A stretch of 64,000 nucleotides of DNA, taken from the NCBI RefSeq assembly GCF_034313965.1, contig NZ_JAVIWQ010000002.1, positions 248,001-312,000 on the forward strand. Reading direction: 5' to 3'. Below, in pieces: positions 8,544-20,267 of this stretch. The DNA is from Herbaspirillum sp. RTI4 (GTDB lineage Bacteria > Pseudomonadota > Gammaproteobacteria > Burkholderiales > Burkholderiaceae_D). Position 1 is the stretch's first letter. The number at the start of each line of letters is the position of its first letter. The notes below the pieces were generated by a model. The model saw only the letters and a list, made by a program, of their open reading frames with translations. It ran no database searches and was not told the DNA's origin. Position numbers and translations under genes: made by a program.

Positions 8544-9218
8544 TTATACTGCGCGGCCCAGCTCAATGAGCAAACCGCTGAGTCCGGACCAGAAAATTTG
8601 TATACCGATGCACAATAAAATAAACGCTGACAAGCGCAGCACCACCATCGTGCCAAGACGCCCCATCAAGGTAATCAAATGCCGGGAATAGCGGTAGCAC
8701 AGGTACACAATCGCTACCGTCAATCCCGCTCCCAGTGCGGCACTACCAATCGAGATGACACGATCTACCAGCCGCGCAGGTGCGTCGGCACCCAGGGTGA
8801 TCGATGCCGCCAGCACCCCGGGACCGACGGTCAGCGGGAAACTGATCGGATAAAAACTGCGCAACTTTAACTCGTCGTTCGACATGTCGTCATACGCATC
8901 AGCGACCTGCGCAGCGACCGCATCGTAACCATTATCGTGGAGCAAACGCCAAGCTGAGATCGCCACCAGAATGCCACCACCCACCTGCACGATGGGCAGC
9001 GATACACCAAAAAATGCCAGTACATGTGAACCGATAAAGATCGCACCGACCAGCATGAACCAGCAATTAATCGCCACCTGCGCCGCGATTCGCCGCGTCA
9101 CTTTGGGGCTGACACGTCCCAACAAATTGACAAAAATCGGCGCCACACCCAGCGGGTTAAGGATGGGCAACAGCGTTATCGGAATCAGCAATACCTGCTT
9201 CAAAAATATAATCAGCAT
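8544..9218 (-). CDS. MarC family inner-membrane protein
   Basis: 224 residues, about the length of E. coli MarC (221). It is very hydrophobic, with about six membrane segments. Family motifs seen are ITLLPILNPLGVAPIFV near the N-terminus and FYPISFPLTVGPGVLAASI in the middle. The frame is open to 9290, but the family start is MLIIFLKQ at 9218, 22 bases after the metH stop, with a GGAC box upstream. It is probably co-transcribed with metH. The name comes from the mar locus; the transport function, if any, is not known. Confidence 0.9.
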   Translation of the reverse strand: MLIIFLKQVLLIPITLLPILNPLGVAPIFVNLLGRVSPKVTRRIAAQVAINCWFMLVGAIFIGSHVLAFFGVSLPIVQVGGGILVAISAWRLLHDNGYDAVAAQVADAYDDMSNDELKLRSFYPISFPLTVGPGVLAASITLGADAPARLVDRVISIGSAALGAGLTVAIVYLCYRYSRHLITLMGRLGTMVVLRLSAFILLCIGIQIFWSGLSGLLIELGRAV

Positions 9219-9240
9219 CTTTATGTCCAAAAATAACTGC

Positions 9241-12200
9241 CTACAAATTCGGCGACATCCAGCGCTCGATCTCGGCCTTCGGCACGCCACGTCGTTGCGC
9301 CATGTCGTTCACCTGATCGTCGCCGATTTTTCCGACGACGAAATATTTTGACTCCGGGTGCGCAAAGTAAAATCCCGATACCGATGCGCCCGGGAACATT
9401 GCATACGATTCGGTTAGTGTCATGCCGATATCGTCGCATTGCAAGACACGGAACATGTCCTTCTTGACTGTATGTTCCGGGCAAGCAGGATAGCCCGGCG
9501 CAGGCCGGATGCCCTGGTAAGTTTCTTTGAGCAAAGCATCATTGTCGAGATTTTCCTCAGCGGCATAGCCCCACAAATCCTTGCGCACACGTTCATGCAG
9601 ATATTCGGCAAAGGCTTCTGCCAGACGATCGGCCAGCGACTTGAGCATGATCGATGAATAATCATCGAGCGCATCTTCAAACCGCTTTTCGTATTTCTCG
9701 ATACCCAGACCGGCGGTCACTGCGAACATGCCGATGTAGTCGGCAATGCCTGAATCTTTGGGCGCAATGAAATCCGACAGACACTGATTGGGGCGCGCCA
9801 CGCCGTCAATGACCGGCTTTTCAGTTTGCTGACGCGCACCGTAATAAGTCAGTGCCACCTCAGTGCGGCTTTCATCGGTATAAATGACGATATCGTCATC
9901 ATTGATGCTATTGGCCGGCAACAGTGCGATCACGCCATTGGCGCTGAGCCAGCGGCCATCGATCAGTTTCTTCAGCAAGGCCTGACCTTCAGCGAATAAC
10001 TTGGTCGCTTCCACACCCACTACTTCATCGGTCAGGATCGCCGGATAGGGACCTGCCAGATCCCATGTCTGGAAGAACGGGCCCCAGTCGATGTAACGCG
10101 CAATCGTCGCCAGATCGATATTTTTGAACACGCGACGGCCAATGAATTTCGGTTTAACCGGCGCAAATTTCAGCGCCATCTTGTTGGCACGAGCCGCCGC
10201 CAGTTTCAACAGCGGCACCGCTTTTTTGTTGGCGTGCTGTTCGCGGATACGGACATAATCCGCCGCGATTTCCGCCACATAGTTGTCTTTCTGCTCCGGC
10301 GTCAGCAGCGATTGCGCCACCGCCACGGCACGCGATGCGTCCGGCACATACACCACCGGCCCGTCATAGTTGGGCGAAATTTTCACTGCCGTATGCGCCC
10401 GCGAGGTCGTCGCCCCACCGATCAGCAGCGGCATTTTGAGATCTCTGAAATACGGATCGCGCTGCATTTCCTTGGCGACGTAAGCCATTTCTTCCAACGA
10501 TGGCGTAATCAATCCTGACAGACCGATCATGTCCGCGTTTTCTTCCTTTGCCTTGGCCAGAATTTGCGAACATGGCACCATCACGCCCATGTTGACGACT
10601 TCGAAGTTATTACATTGCAAGACCACCGACACAATGTTCTTGCCGATGTCGTGCACATCGCCCTTGACCGTTGCAATCACGATCTTGCCCTTGGGCTTGC
10701 TGATGACACCGGTCTGCTCTTGCAGCAGGCGCTTTTCTTCTTCGATGAAAGGAATCAGATGCGCTACCGCCTGCTTCATCACACGCGCCGATTTGACGAC
10801 CTGCGGTAAAAACATTTTGCCCTGACCAAACAAGTCACCGACGATGTTCATGCCATCCATCAACGCGCCTTCGATCACATGAATAGGTCGGCCACCGCTC
10901 ACCAGCAGTTGCTGACGCGCTTCTTCCGTGTCTTCGACAATCCATTGGGTAATGCCATGCACCAGCGCATGCGCCAGACGTTTTTGCACAGTGTCGCTGC
11001 GCCATTCCAGCGTGGCTTCTTCCTTCTTGTCACCCGCCTTGAGCGTAGCGGCAATTTCAATCATTCTTTCGGTCGCATCGGGACGTCGATTAAGCACCAC
11101 GTCTTCCACCCGCTCGCGCAGCTCGGCTGACATATCGTCGTACACGCCCAGCATGCCGGCATTGACGATACCCATCGTCATGCCCGCTTTGATCGCGTGA
11201 TACAGGAAGACCGTATGAATCGCTTCACGCGCCGGATCGTTGCCACGGAAACTGAAGCTGACGTTGGAAACGCCGCCGCTGATCTTGGCGTAAGGCAGGT
11301 TGTCGTGTATCCACTGCGTCGCCTCGATGAAATCGACCGCATAATTATTGTGCTCGTCGATACCGGTAGCGATCGCAAATACATTGGGATCGAAGATGAT
11401 GTCTTCCGGTGGAAATCCGACTTCCTCGATCAGCAATTTGTAAGCACGCGCGCAGATTTCCGTTTTGCGGGCAAAGGTGTCGGCCTGACCAAGTTCATCG
11501 AAGGCCATCACGATCACGGCTGCGCCATAACGACGGCATAAGCGGGCTTCGTGCAGGAATTTTTCTTCGCCCTCTTTCATCGAAATCGAGTTAACGATGG
11601 ACTTGCCCTGCACGCATTTCAGTCCGGCTTCGATGACCGACCATTTGGAAGAGTCGATCATGACCGGCACGCGGGCGATATCCGGTTCGGAGGCAATCAG
11701 ATTGAGGAAACGCGTCATGGCGGCAACCGAATCGAGCATCGCTTCATCCATATTGATGTCGATGATCTGCGCCCCGTTTTCGACTTGCTGGCGCGCCACG
11801 GCCAGCGCTTCGTCGTACTGTTCGTTCAGAATCAGGCGCGCGAAGGCCTTGGAACCGGTGACGTTGGTACGTTCGCCCACGTTCACATACAAGGACTGTT
11901 CGTTGATGATGAACGGCTCCAGTCCCGACAGCCGCATCTCGTGCGTCGATTCAGGCACCTGGCGCGGGGCAATGGTCGACAGCGCTTTGGCAATCTCCGC
12001 AATATGCGGCGGCGTAGTGCCGCAGCAACCGCCGGCCACGTTGACGAAACCGCTTTCGGCGAAATCTTTCAGCAGCGACGAAGTGACATCCGGTGTTTCA
12101 TCGAACCCGGTGTCGCTCATGGGATTGGGCAAACCAGCATTCGGGTAAATGCAGACGAAGGTGTCGGCAAGTTTCGACAGCTCTTCAGCATACGGCCGCA

Positions 12201-12999
12201 TCAATGCCGCACCCAGTGCACAGTTCAGTCCGACGGTCAGCGGCTGCGCATGTCGGATCGAATTCCAGAAAGCCGGCACAGTCTGGCCGGACAAAATACG
12301 GCCGGAAGCATCGGTCACGGTGCCGGAAATCATCAACGGCAAACGCTGTCCCGATTCCTCGAAATAGGTATCGATGGCAAACAAGGCTGCTTTGCAATTG
12401 AGCGTGTCGAAAATGGTCTCGACCATCAAAACGTCAGCGCCACCTTCGACCAGCGCGCGGGTCTGCGACAGATACGTCGCTACCAGCTGATCGAAACTGA
12501 CATTGCGGGCGGCAGGATCGTTGACGTCGGGAGAAATCGAAGCGGTCTTGGGCGTAGGCCCGAGCGCGCCGACGACGAAGCGCGGCTTGTCCGGCGTGGA
12601 ATACTTGTCGCAGGCGCGACGCGCTAGTCGGGCCGACTCCACGTTCATCTCATACGCCAGATGCGCCATGTGGTAATCGTCCTGCGCTACTGTGGTGGCA
12701 CCGAAAGTATTGGTTTCGATCAGGTCGGCGCCGGCAGCCAGATACTGCTCGTGGATTTCCTGAATGATGTGCGGCTGCGTCAGCGATAGCAATTCGTTAT
12801 TACCCTTGACGAATAATTCCTTGCCCGGCACGCTGAAATCGGCGAAGCGCGTACCGCGATAATCTTCTTCCGTCAGCTTGTATTGCTGAATCATGGTTCC
12901 CATCGCGCCATCCAGAATCAGGATGCGCTTCTTCAGCAAGTCGCGTAATTGCACTTCAACGGCAGACATTTGATTTTTTTTCATGGATTTATTTTTCAT
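9241..12999 (-). CDS. metH: Cobalamin-dependent methionine synthase
   Basis: 1252 residues in one frame, the full four-module enzyme that transfers a methyl group from methyltetrahydrofolate to homocysteine. The homocysteine domain ends with the zinc ligands in GGCCGT (about residues 324-325). The folate-binding domain follows, then the B12 domain with DVHDIGKN near residue 781, whose His replaces the lower axial ligand. The C-terminal AdoMet-dependent reactivation domain has [12 protein letters not shown]. Some betaproteobacteria split metH into two genes; this one is intact. The first ten residues ([10 protein letters not shown]) may be leader, with ATG at 12984 or 12969 as alternatives. 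I recognised no cobalamin riboswitch in the short upstream gap. Confidence 0.97.
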   Translation of the reverse strand: MKNKSMKKNQMSAVEVQLRDLLKKRILILDGAMGTMIQQYKLTEEDYRGTRFADFSVPGKELFVKGNNELLSLTQPHIIQEIHEQYLAAGADLIETNTFGATTVAQDDYHMAHLAYEMNVESARLARRACDKYSTPDKPRFVVGALGPTPKTASISPDVNDPAARNVSFDQLVATYLSQTRALVEGGADVLMVETIFDTLNCKAALFAIDTYFEESGQRLPLMISGTVTDASGRILSGQTVPAFWNSIRHAQPLTVGLNCALGAALMRPYAEELSKLADTFVCIYPNAGLPNPMSDTGFDETPDVTSSLLKDFAESGFVNVAGGCCGTTPPHIAEIAKALSTIAPRQVPESTHEMRLSGLEPFIINEQSLYVNVGERTNVTGSKAFARLILNEQYDEALAVARQQVENGAQIIDINMDEAMLDSVAAMTRFLNLIASEPDIARVPVMIDSSKWSVIEAGLKCVQGKSIVNSISMKEGEEKFLHEARLCRRYGAAVIVMAFDELGQADTFARKTEICARAYKLLIEEVGFPPEDIIFDPNVFAIATGIDEHNNYAVDFIEATQWIHDNLPYAKISGGVSNVSFSFRGNDPAREAIHTVFLYHAIKAGMTMGIVNAGMLGVYDDMSAELRERVEDVVLNRRPDATERMIEIAATLKAGDKKEEATLEWRSDTVQKRLAHALVHGITQWIVEDTEEARQQLLVSGGRPIHVIEGALMDGMNIVGDLFGQGKMFLPQVVKSARVMKQAVAHLIPFIEEEKRLLQEQTGVISKPKGKIVIATVKGDVHDIGKNIVSVVLQCNNFEVVNMGVMVPCSQILAKAKEENADMIGLSGLITPSLEEMAYVAKEMQRDPYFRDLKMPLLIGGATTSRAHTAVKISPNYDGPVVYVPDASRAVAVAQSLLTPEQKDNYVAEIAADYVRIREQHANKKAVPLLKLAAARANKMALKFAPVKPKFIGRRVFKNIDLATIARYIDWGPFFQTWDLAGPYPAILTDEVVGVEATKLFAEGQALLKKLIDGRWLSANGVIALLPANSINDDDIVIYTDESRTEVALTYYGARQQTEKPVIDGVARPNQCLSDFIAPKDSGIADYIGMFAVTAGLGIEKYEKRFEDALDDYSSIMLKSLADRLAEAFAEYLHERVRKDLWGYAAEENLDNDALLKETYQGIRPAPGYPACPEHTVKKDMFRVLQCDDIGMTLTESYAMFPGASVSGFYFAHPESKYFVVGKIGDDQVNDMAQRRGVPKAEIERWMSPNL

Positions 13000-13027
13000 C
13001 TGTTTCTAAGGAACCCGGGCAGCTCAA

Positions 13028-13033
13028 ATTATA
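13028..13033 (-). promoter_or_regulatory. Possible -10 box for metH
   Basis: A perfect TATAAT on the minus strand lies 29 bases before the metH start, in the short gap after the fmt stop (13046). A TTGATT lies upstream at 13053-13048, but the spacing of 14 is too short for a normal -35. Only the -10 is supported. Confidence 0.4.
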
Positions 13034-13045
13034 CGGCAGCCGGGA

Positions 13046-14008
13046 TTAATCAAATTGCCCACCCTCAAGCGGAAAACCCTGCAAAAATTCGGCCGCAGGC
13101 AAGCGTTTTCCTCCGGGTTTTTGCAGTGTGTTCAGACGCAATACGCCCTCACCACAAGCGACCAGCACGCCATCGTGCGCGTTAGCGCTGAGGATTTTTC
13201 CTGGCACGATTGCTTGTGGCGATGACGCGCCCGGTAGCGCCTCCGCTTGCCAGAGCTTGATGAGGACGCCACCAAACTGTGCCGTCGTTCCAGGGGCAGG
13301 ATTGAACGCCTGTATTTTGCGCGCCAGTTGTACAGCCGATTGCTTAAAATCCAGCGCGGCTTCTTCCTTGCTGATCTTGGCGGCGTAGGTCATGCCCTCT
13401 GACGGTTGCGCCGTTGCGTTCAGCAGTCCCTGTTCCAGCGCAGAGAGCGCTTCGACAATCATGCTTCCTCCCAGTGTTGCCAGCTTGTCGTGCAGGCTGG
13501 CAGTGGTGTCGTCGGCTGCTATCGGCAAACGCTGACTCAGCAGCATGGCACCGGTATCCAATCCTTCATCCATCTGCATGATGGTAATGCCGGTCTCGGC
13601 ATCGCCCGCTTCAATAGCGCGATGAATCGGTGCGGCACCGCGCCAGCGTGGCAGCAGCGAAGCGTGAATATTGAGACAACCGTATCGCGGCAGCGCCAGC
13701 ACTTCGGACGGCAGTATCAAACCGTATGCGGCAACGACCATCACATCGTGCGGCGTGGCCGCCAGCAACTGATGCGCCTGCAAGGCCACTTCGGGATACT
13801 TGCCATTCAATCTGAGCGAGACGGGCTGCGCCACCGGCGTGCCATGTTTCAGCGCGCACTGCTTGACTGCCGAGGGCTGCAATTGCAAACCGCGACCGGC
13901 TGGCCGGTCTGGCTGCGTCAGCACCAATGTCACGGTGTGGCCAGCGTCATACAGCGCCTGCAAGGCAAGGGCGGCGAATTCGGGAGTTCCTGCAAAAATG
14001 ATGTTCAT
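13046..14008 (-). CDS. fmt: Methionyl-tRNA formyltransferase
   Basis: 320 residues, typical length. The N-terminal formyltransferase domain begins [13 protein letters not shown] and includes [20 protein letters not shown], holding the conserved Asn/His and SLLPRWRG loop, and later [14 protein letters not shown]. The C-terminal domain binds tRNA. It formylates the initiator Met-tRNA using 10-formyltetrahydrofolate. The usual partner def is absent. Here fmt overlaps the upstream dehydrogenase gene by 4 bases, so the two are translationally coupled. Confidence 0.97.
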   Translation of the reverse strand: MNIIFAGTPEFAALALQALYDAGHTVTLVLTQPDRPAGRGLQLQPSAVKQCALKHGTPVAQPVSLRLNGKYPEVALQAHQLLAATPHDVMVVAAYGLILPSEVLALPRYGCLNIHASLLPRWRGAAPIHRAIEAGDAETGITIMQMDEGLDTGAMLLSQRLPIAADDTTASLHDKLATLGGSMIVEALSALEQGLLNATAQPSEGMTYAAKISKEEAALDFKQSAVQLARKIQAFNPAPGTTAQFGGVLIKLWQAEALPGASSPQAIVPGKILSANAHDGVLVACGEGVLRLNTLQKPGGKRLPAAEFLQGFPLEGGQFD

Positions 14009-14835
14009 TGCTTGTCCGTAGTGTCCGTGATGTCAGCGCTGGCAGTACCGGCGCGGGTCTTGTACGGCGCTTTGGAAAATGCGAAATCGTATAGCCAGTT
14101 CGGTAACAGTCGCAGTAATTTGGCAACCACACCCATCTGCCACGGCAATACGCGGTAACTCTCGCCGGCGGCAATGGCCGCTGCGGCCTTCTGCGCGAAA
14201 CGATCGGCGGGCATCAGGAACGGCATGCGGTAATCGTTGATCTGCGTCATCGGGGTATCGATATAACCCGGCGCAATCGTCACCACACGAATGCCACTCG
14301 CGCGCAATTCGACGCGCAAGGATTCGCAATAACTGATGACGGCCGCTTTCGAGGCGCTATAAGCTTCCGCGCCGGGTAAGCCGCGTATCCCTGCAACGCT
14401 GGCAATACCGACCAATCGGCATTGATGCCGATCTGGCCGCGACAGCATGGCGTCGATGAAAGGCGCAAAGGTAGCGACTGTCGCCAATAAATTGGTGGCG
14501 ATGATGCGTTCGAATACCGGCAGATCTTCGGCATGCTGGGTGAGTGTTCCGCTTGAAATACCGGCGCAGGCGATGACGATATCAATACCTCCATGCACGG
14601 AGATAAAGTCGACGGCAGCCGCTGCCAGCGCGGCATGGTCAGTCACATCGAGGGCATACAGGGAATGTTGCGCCGATGCGGGCTGTTGCACAGGCAGTTG
14701 CGCAGCCAATTGTTCCAGTAGAGGCTGCCGTCGCGCCACCAGCCCCATCACTGCACCTTGTGCTGCGTAATGCCTGGCCAAGGCCGCGCCAAGGCCACTG
14801 GAAGCGCCGGTAATAAAGATGCGTTGCATGGACAT
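14005..14835 (-). CDS. Short-chain dehydrogenase/reductase
   Basis: 276 residues from the ATG at 14835, which has AAGG about 9 bases upstream; an ATG at 14829 is the alternative. It is a classical SDR: the nucleotide-binding loop TGASSGLG is at residues 9-16, CAG replaces the usual NAG motif, and the catalytic Tyr-Lys pair is in YSASK (about Y159, K163). The substrate cannot be told from the sequence. It overlaps fmt by 4 bases and lies directly after the dsbA terminator. The C-terminal part ([17 protein letters not shown]) looks amphipathic and may lie near the membrane. Confidence 0.88.
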   Translation of the reverse strand: MSMQRIFITGASSGLGAALARHYAAQGAVMGLVARRQPLLEQLAAQLPVQQPASAQHSLYALDVTDHAALAAAAVDFISVHGGIDIVIACAGISSGTLTQHAEDLPVFERIIATNLLATVATFAPFIDAMLSRPDRHQCRLVGIASVAGIRGLPGAEAYSASKAAVISYCESLRVELRASGIRVVTIAPGYIDTPMTQINDYRMPFLMPADRFAQKAAAAIAAGESYRVLPWQMGVVAKLLRLLPNWLYDFAFSKAPYKTRAGTASADITDTTDKQ

Positions 14836-14850
14836 GGCTTGCTGCCTTAA

Positions 14851-14886
14851 TAAAAACGGTCCGCGACTCATTCGAGGGCGGACCGT
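14851..14886 (-). terminator. Rho-independent terminator after dsbA
   Basis: The arms ACGGTCCGC (14856-14864) and GCGGACCGT (14878-14886) form a 9-bp stem with a 13-nt loop, followed on the minus strand by a T-rich run. It lies 73 bases after the dsbA stop. Its T run almost touches the ribosome-binding site of the next gene, so read-through or a very short leader would govern the dehydrogenase-fmt pair. Confidence 0.8.
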
Positions 14887-14958
14887 CGATTCGGGCTGGA
14901 CATTGCGCCCGGGTCACTCAGGAACCCTGCACAACTCAGGCCACCGTATTTACTGCTG

Positions 14959-15678
14959 TTATTTTTTCTTCGCCTTCACGGGCGGTGTCGCTGCACTCGC
15001 CACGGGTGCGGCGTTACGCTCTGCTATCGATTTTGTCACCAGGAAATCCATCACTTGCAGCGTTGCGGCCTGTTGCATCGATTCCGGCTGATTGCTCAAT
15101 GCTGCGCCAGCAATGGAGGGCGCAGTCATGAAGCGGCCTGCGATTGCTACCAGCGGCACACCGTCAACTTTGTAGGCTTCCTGCAATTGCGAGGCGCGTT
15201 TGGCCTTGGTCAAGGTGCCAAACGAGTTGTAAATGTCGAGGAATTTTTTCTCATCAATACCTTGCTTGACGATAAATTCAAGGATCGTTTTATCGGTGTC
15301 CACACGCTGGCGATCAACATGAATGGCGGTAAAAATCTTCTTGTCCAATTCTTCAGCCTTGCCCATTGCTTCCAGCGTGTAATACAGCTTTTGCTGCGGC
15401 AGGAAGGATTCGCGGAAGGCAATCGGGACTTTCTTGAAAATGATCTTGTCGCCCTGTTTCTTGACCCAGGCAGTCAGCGATGGATCGAAGAGTGCGCAAT
15501 GCGGGCAGCTGTACCAAAAAAATTCTATCACTTCAATTTTGGCGCCAGGCTCGGTGGCTTGCGCTTGCGGCAGCGTCTGATAATCGACGCCATTCTGCGG
15601 ATTGGAGGGTGAAGCATGAACCGCGAGCGCCAACAGCGCAAAGCTGAGGCCGGCAAGGGTACGTTGGTAAAAACGCAT
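14959..15678 (-). CDS. dsbA: Thiol:disulfide interchange protein DsbA
   Basis: 239 residues from the ATG at 15678, with AAGGA upstream. A cleavable signal peptide ends near ALAVHA (about residue 22). The thioredoxin fold has the DsbA-type active site C58-P-H-C61 in FFWYSCPHC, and the cis-Pro loop is in GVPLVAI. It introduces disulfide bonds into periplasmic proteins. The Lys-rich C-terminus (PPVKAKKK) is a short extension. It follows the SPOR protein by 48 bases and probably shares a transcript with argS. Confidence 0.94.
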   Translation of the reverse strand: MRFYQRTLAGLSFALLALAVHASPSNPQNGVDYQTLPQAQATEPGAKIEVIEFFWYSCPHCALFDPSLTAWVKKQGDKIIFKKVPIAFRESFLPQQKLYYTLEAMGKAEELDKKIFTAIHVDRQRVDTDKTILEFIVKQGIDEKKFLDIYNSFGTLTKAKRASQLQEAYKVDGVPLVAIAGRFMTAPSIAGAALSNQPESMQQAATLQVMDFLVTKSIAERNAAPVASAATPPVKAKKK

Positions 15679-15726
15679 ACTATTTCCTTTCAGGAATAAC
15701 AATGTGGGTTGCGGTGGTTGGCCGCA

Positions 15727-16368
15727 TTATTTGGCGAGTCGCACTACCGCTGCATCGACACCGTTATCGGATAATTTTCCACGATAGCGATTGGCAATTT
15801 CCTGTTGCGCATAGGGTCCCATCCGAACCCGGTACAGCAAGCCGGTATCGGATTTTTTCTCTGTGATTTTGGCTTCGAAACCAAGCAGGGCGAGTCTGGC
15901 CCGGGCGCTCTCTGCATCGGCCTGATCGCGGAAAGCACCGGCCTGCAGGAAGTACAGCCATTTCTCATCCTCAGCATCGCCCTTGACCACGGGTGCTGCC
16001 GGTTTGACATCCGGCACTGCTTTTTCGCCGGTCATCGGTTTGGGGTCGGGCTTGGGAATTGTCGTATCGGCTTTCTTCACTTCTTGCGGAGGCAATGGTG
16101 CGACCACTCCAGCGGAAGTAGCGGCACTTTCAGCTTCCCGGGATGCTCGGTTGCCGTACAGCGGGCGATTAGGATCGGCGACCTGATCCGGTGCCAACTC
16201 CGTCGATTTATCTTTGGCGGGACGATTGGTAAATGGCAGCGGCGATTTGGTAATCATCAGCGCCACCACGACGGCAATACCCAGTCCGACCACTAAACCG
16301 ATAATCAGACCCAGCAGTGTGCCGCCAGCCTGTTTTGTACGTCGTTGCGATGTATTCATTGCTTTCAC
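15727..16368 (-). CDS. SPOR-domain protein, FtsN-like
   Basis: 213 residues with a short cytoplasmic start, one membrane helix ([19 protein letters not shown], about residues 20-38), a long Pro/Lys-rich periplasmic linker and a C-terminal SPOR domain (about 138-213; YFLQAGAF and [10 protein letters not shown] are typical). This is the layout of the cell-division protein FtsN, which binds denuded septal peptidoglycan. The GTG at 16368 overlaps the argS stop (GTGA) and has a well-spaced GGAG; the ATG at 16359 is less well placed. An argS-ftsN-dsbA order is common in related betaproteobacteria. Confidence 0.88.
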   Translation of the reverse strand: MKAMNTSQRRTKQAGGTLLGLIIGLVVGLGIAVVVALMITKSPLPFTNRPAKDKSTELAPDQVADPNRPLYGNRASREAESAATSAGVVAPLPPQEVKKADTTIPKPDPKPMTGEKAVPDVKPAAPVVKGDAEDEKWLYFLQAGAFRDQADAESARARLALLGFEAKITEKKSDTGLLYRVRMGPYAQQEIANRYRGKLSDNGVDAAVVRLAK

Positions 16369-18113
16369 ATTTTCTCCGGTGCGGATACGCCAATCAATGA
16401 CAGCCCGTTGCGCAACACCTGACGCGTGGCCAGCATCAGAGCCAGTCGCGCCATTTTTGTAGCTGCATCGTCTACCAGAACCCGCTCCGCATTGTAGTAG
16501 CTATGCAATTCGCCAGCCAGATCGCGCAGATAAAAGGCAACCTGATGCGGACCCAGTTCTTCCAGCGCATGCGTCAGCATGTCCGGGTATTCCGCCAGCT
16601 TGGCCAGTAATGTTGCTTCGCGCGGCGCGATCAGCGGCGACAGGTCAGACACTTGCGGCAGCGTGCTGACGTCGCCACCCCATTGCGCCAACACGGAACA
16701 AATGCGGGCATGCGCATACTGCACGTAGTACACCGGATTTTCGTCTGATCGTGCCAGCGCCACATCGACATCGAAAACAAATTCGGTATCGGCCTTGCGG
16801 GAAATCAGGAAGAATCGTACGGCATCGCGGCCGCGCGTCAGGTCTGGCACTACGCCTGCGCTGGCATTTTCGGCAATGACGGTACCGTTCGACCAGTCGA
16901 TCAGGTCGCGCAGCGTGACGTAAGAACCGGCGCGCTTGGAGATTTTGACTTCTTCGCCGTCCTTCATCACGGTGACCATCTTGTGCAAGATGTAATCGGG
17001 ATAACCGGTAGGAATGCCGATAGCGAGCGCCTGCAGCCCGGCGCGCACACGAGCGATGGTGCCGTGATGGTCGCTGCCCTGGACGTTGATGACCTTGCGG
17101 AAACCGCGTTCCCACTTGACGACGTGATACGCAACATCGGGGACGAAGTAGGTGTAAGTCCCGTCGCCTTTTTTCATGACGCGGTCTTTGTCGTCGCCGT
17201 AGTCGGTGGTGCGCAACCAGAGCGCGCCGTCTTGCTCGTAGGTTTTGCCGGCCTTGGTCAGCGCCGCTACGGTTGATTCGACCCGGCCATCTTTGTACAG
17301 CGAGGATTCGAGATAGTAATTATCGAAACGCACGCCGAAAGCCTGCAAGTCCAGATCCTGTTCACGCCGCAAATAGGCAACGCCGAACTGACGAATCGAT
17401 TCGATATCGTCGACGTCGCCGCTTGCGGTAACCGGTGCGCCATCACTGGCGGCTACCGTTTTACCTGCCATAAAGTCAGCAGCGATATCGGCAATGTAAT
17501 CGCCGTTATAGGCGCTCTCCGGCCAGCCGGCTGTGCCGGGCTTGCTGCCTTTGGCGCGCGCTTGCACTGAGTTCGCCAGCGTGGCGATCTGGACTCCGGC
17601 GTCGTTGTAGTAAAACTCGCGGGTAACGGCGTAACCCTGAATTTCATGCAGCGCGGAAATGGCATCGCCCAGTGCGCCCTGCCGACCGTGGCCGACATGC
17701 AAGGGGCCGGTCGGATTGGCGGACACAAATTCGACCAGCACTTGCTGCCCGGTGCCGATACTGCCGCGTCCGTAGTTGCTGGTTTCGGACAAGATGGCTT
17801 TCACGACGGCCTGCTTGGCGGAAGCCGCCAATCGCAAGTTGATGAAGCCGGGCCCGGCGATTTCAGCCGCAGCAATCAGATCGCTGCCTTTAGCGTCTTC
17901 CAGCACGGCAGCGACCAGTGCCTGAGCCAGTTCACGCGGATTTTTCTTGAGTGCCTTGGCCAGTTGCATCGCAATGTTGCAGGCGATATCGCCATGCGAC
18001 GGATCGCGCGGGCGTTCAAGCGTAATGACGGGGTTAAGGTCGGTGCCGGCAATCAGTGGCACCAGCGCATCATGGAAGAGCGCGGTAATGCGTTGTTTAT
18101 GTTGTGCAAGCAT
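16365..18113 (-). CDS. argS: Arginyl-tRNA synthetase
   Basis: 582 residues, normal for ArgRS. The N-terminal Add1 domain is followed by the class I catalytic core: the HIGH-like motif HVGHGR near residues 138-143 (in [20 protein letters not shown], read in parts), and the KMSKS counterpart is ISKRAG. The DALR anticodon-binding domain fills the C-terminus. The enzyme charges tRNA-Arg; one such tRNA (CCG) is encoded at 58.3 kb. It is first in the argS-ftsN-dsbA operon. Confidence 0.97.
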   Translation of the reverse strand: MLAQHKQRITALFHDALVPLIAGTDLNPVITLERPRDPSHGDIACNIAMQLAKALKKNPRELAQALVAAVLEDAKGSDLIAAAEIAGPGFINLRLAASAKQAVVKAILSETSNYGRGSIGTGQQVLVEFVSANPTGPLHVGHGRQGALGDAISALHEIQGYAVTREFYYNDAGVQIATLANSVQARAKGSKPGTAGWPESAYNGDYIADIAADFMAGKTVAASDGAPVTASGDVDDIESIRQFGVAYLRREQDLDLQAFGVRFDNYYLESSLYKDGRVESTVAALTKAGKTYEQDGALWLRTTDYGDDKDRVMKKGDGTYTYFVPDVAYHVVKWERGFRKVINVQGSDHHGTIARVRAGLQALAIGIPTGYPDYILHKMVTVMKDGEEVKISKRAGSYVTLRDLIDWSNGTVIAENASAGVVPDLTRGRDAVRFFLISRKADTEFVFDVDVALARSDENPVYYVQYAHARICSVLAQWGGDVSTLPQVSDLSPLIAPREATLLAKLAEYPDMLTHALEELGPHQVAFYLRDLAGELHSYYNAERVLVDDAATKMARLALMLATRQVLRNGLSLIGVSAPEKM

Positions 18114-18154
18114 GGAAATTTCGAGGAAAACTGCGGTGGGACGAATAGTCAGCG

Positions 18155-18160
18155 ATTATA
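18155..18160 (-). promoter_or_regulatory. Possible -10 box for argS
   Basis: TATAAT on the minus strand, 41 bases before the argS start, in the 86-base gap after priA. No good -35 hexamer stands at 16-18 bases, so only the -10 is supported. Confidence 0.4.
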
Positions 18161-18199
18161 CCGCTCCCGACATGCTGACGTCGTTTGCGGGCAGCGATC

Positions 18200-20251
18200 T
18201 TATATATCGACCGGATCGACCTCTACCGACCACTTGACGCGGCTTTTCATTTGCCGCAAGGCCGGTAGCCATTGCTTCAGAAAAGCCTGCAAGGCAGGGC
18301 GGGAGACGCATTCAATCAATAATTGCGCACGTTCCTGGTTGGCAACACGCACCATGGTCATTGGAATCGGGTCATGAATCGTGATGTCCGGTGCATTCAG
18401 GCACTCTGCGGCTTGTTGCAGGAATTGCAGTGCGGTCTCCAGCTCCTTTGCCTCGGCACGCAACAGGGCCTGATAAATAAACGGTGGCATGGCAGCCTGT
18501 TGGCGCTCCTCCAGCAAGGCATTGGCAAAGCCGTCGTAGTCGTAAGCGCCCAGCGCCGCAAACAGCGGGTGCTGGGGATAGCGCGTTTGTATCAGGACTT
18601 GCCCGGGGTTACCATCCGTCTTTTGTGCAGCACGACCGGCGCGACCAGCGACCTGCATCAGCTGCGCAAACAGGCGTTCGCTGGCGCGGTAGTCGTGCGA
18701 AAACAAGGCGGTGTCGGGATTGAGGATGCCGACCAGCGTCAGGTTTTTAAAATCATGTCCTTTCGACACCATCTGGGTACCGATCAGGATGTCGACGTCG
18801 CCACCATGCACGCTATCGAAAGCGGCTTGAGCGCTGCCTTTGCGCCGCGTTGAGTCGGCATCGATGCGCAAAATGCGGGCTTCCGGGAATTGCGCTTGCA
18901 CATGCTCTTCGATGCGCTGCGTGCCACGTCCAAGCGGCTGCAAATCGACATTGCCACAGGTGGGACAGGATCTCGGGATGCGCAGCTCCAGGCTGCAATG
19001 GTGGCAACGCAAGCGGTGTTCGGGTTTGTGCAGCACCATCATGGCGGTACAACGCGTGCAATTGCTGATCCAGCCGCAGGCGTCGCACGACAGTACTGGC
19101 GCATATCCGCGCCGGTTCAGAAACAACAGCGATTGTTCTCCGCGCTCCAGTCGCAGTCGTAGTGCCGCTGCGAGAGTCGAGGTCAGGCCGCCACCGCCTT
19201 TATCGCGCTCCATGTCGATCAAGCCGACTTTGGGCAATACGGCGTCTGCCACCGCCCTCTGACGCAACACTAGTTTGCGATAGCGTCCCGATTGCGCATG
19301 CTGCCAGGTTTCCAGCGAAGGTGTGGCCGATCCCAGCACTACCGGTATGCCTAGCTGATGGGCGCGCCATACAGCAAGATCGCGTGCTGAATAGCGCAAG
19401 CCTTCCTGCTGCTTGTAGGAGGGGTCATGTTCTTCGTCGATGACGATCATTTTGAGGTGCGGCAGGGAGGACAGTACCGCCAGTCGCGTGCCTAGAACGA
19501 TGCGCGCCTGACCGGTATGTGCCGCCAGCCAGTTGCGCATTCGTTCGCCCTCCGCCAACCCGCTATGCAGACTCACTACGGCCACGCCAGGAAAGCGCTG
19601 CCTGACGCTAGCTTCAAGCTGCGGTGTCAGGTTGATTTCCGGTATCAGGATTAACACTTGTGCTGCCGCGCCATCATCCCGCGCCAGGATGTGAGCGGCG
19701 GTTTGCAGATACACCTCGGTCTTGCCGCTTCCGGTGACACCATGCAGCAAGATCGGGGCAAACCCGCTTGCGCCGGCAATCGTATCCACGGCAATCTGCT
19801 GCTCACTATTTAACAGCGGCATGGCAACCGGCACTGGATCGTGTAGCGGGGCGATTTTGGCTTGTTTTTTCAGTGCGCTGTTTAAGGCGACGCTGGTCAG
19901 TGCCCGCAGATTCTTGGGCAGCGAAGGAAGTGCCACCTCGCCCAGCGGACGCTGATAGTAGTCGGCGGCAAAACGGCACAAGTCCAGCCATTCGGCTCCC
20001 AAGGGTGGCACTTGCTGCCGGATCGCAATGACATCTTTCAATTTATCATCAGGCAAATCACTCTGGGCCTGAATGGCGACAATCACCCCGGCGACAGTGC
20101 GCCGCCCAAACGGAACCAGCACAATCTGGCCGACCATGGGCAATGCCGCGCCCGGTTCGTTCCGCCACCGGTAATCGAACAGCATGTCAAGCGGTGTATC
20201 GAGGGCAATTTGGAGGATGCGAGGTTCCACGAACTTAATGTGCTTCCTCAA
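18200..20251 (-). CDS. priA: Primosomal replication restart helicase PriA
   Basis: 683 residues, close to the family average. The N-terminal DNA-binding domain is followed by a superfamily 2 helicase core with Walker A GVTGSGKT near residue 172 and the DEEH box in IDEEHDPSYKQ. Paired Cys motifs for zinc binding (CDACGWISNCTRC, CHHC, CPTC) come next, then the second helicase lobe. PriA reloads the replisome at stalled forks. Its gene lies directly beside the DnaA-box region, within 20 bases of it. Confidence 0.96.
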   Translation of the reverse strand: MRKHIKFVEPRILQIALDTPLDMLFDYRWRNEPGAALPMVGQIVLVPFGRRTVAGVIVAIQAQSDLPDDKLKDVIAIRQQVPPLGAEWLDLCRFAADYYQRPLGEVALPSLPKNLRALTSVALNSALKKQAKIAPLHDPVPVAMPLLNSEQQIAVDTIAGASGFAPILLHGVTGSGKTEVYLQTAAHILARDDGAAAQVLILIPEINLTPQLEASVRQRFPGVAVVSLHSGLAEGERMRNWLAAHTGQARIVLGTRLAVLSSLPHLKMIVIDEEHDPSYKQQEGLRYSARDLAVWRAHQLGIPVVLGSATPSLETWQHAQSGRYRKLVLRQRAVADAVLPKVGLIDMERDKGGGGLTSTLAAALRLRLERGEQSLLFLNRRGYAPVLSCDACGWISNCTRCTAMMVLHKPEHRLRCHHCSLELRIPRSCPTCGNVDLQPLGRGTQRIEEHVQAQFPEARILRIDADSTRRKGSAQAAFDSVHGGDVDILIGTQMVSKGHDFKNLTLVGILNPDTALFSHDYRASERLFAQLMQVAGRAGRAAQKTDGNPGQVLIQTRYPQHPLFAALGAYDYDGFANALLEERQQAAMPPFIYQALLRAEAKELETALQFLQQAAECLNAPDITIHDPIPMTMVRVANQERAQLLIECVSRPALQAFLKQWLPALRQMKSRVKWSVEVDPVDI

Positions 20252-20267
20252 AAGTTAAGCTAACTAT

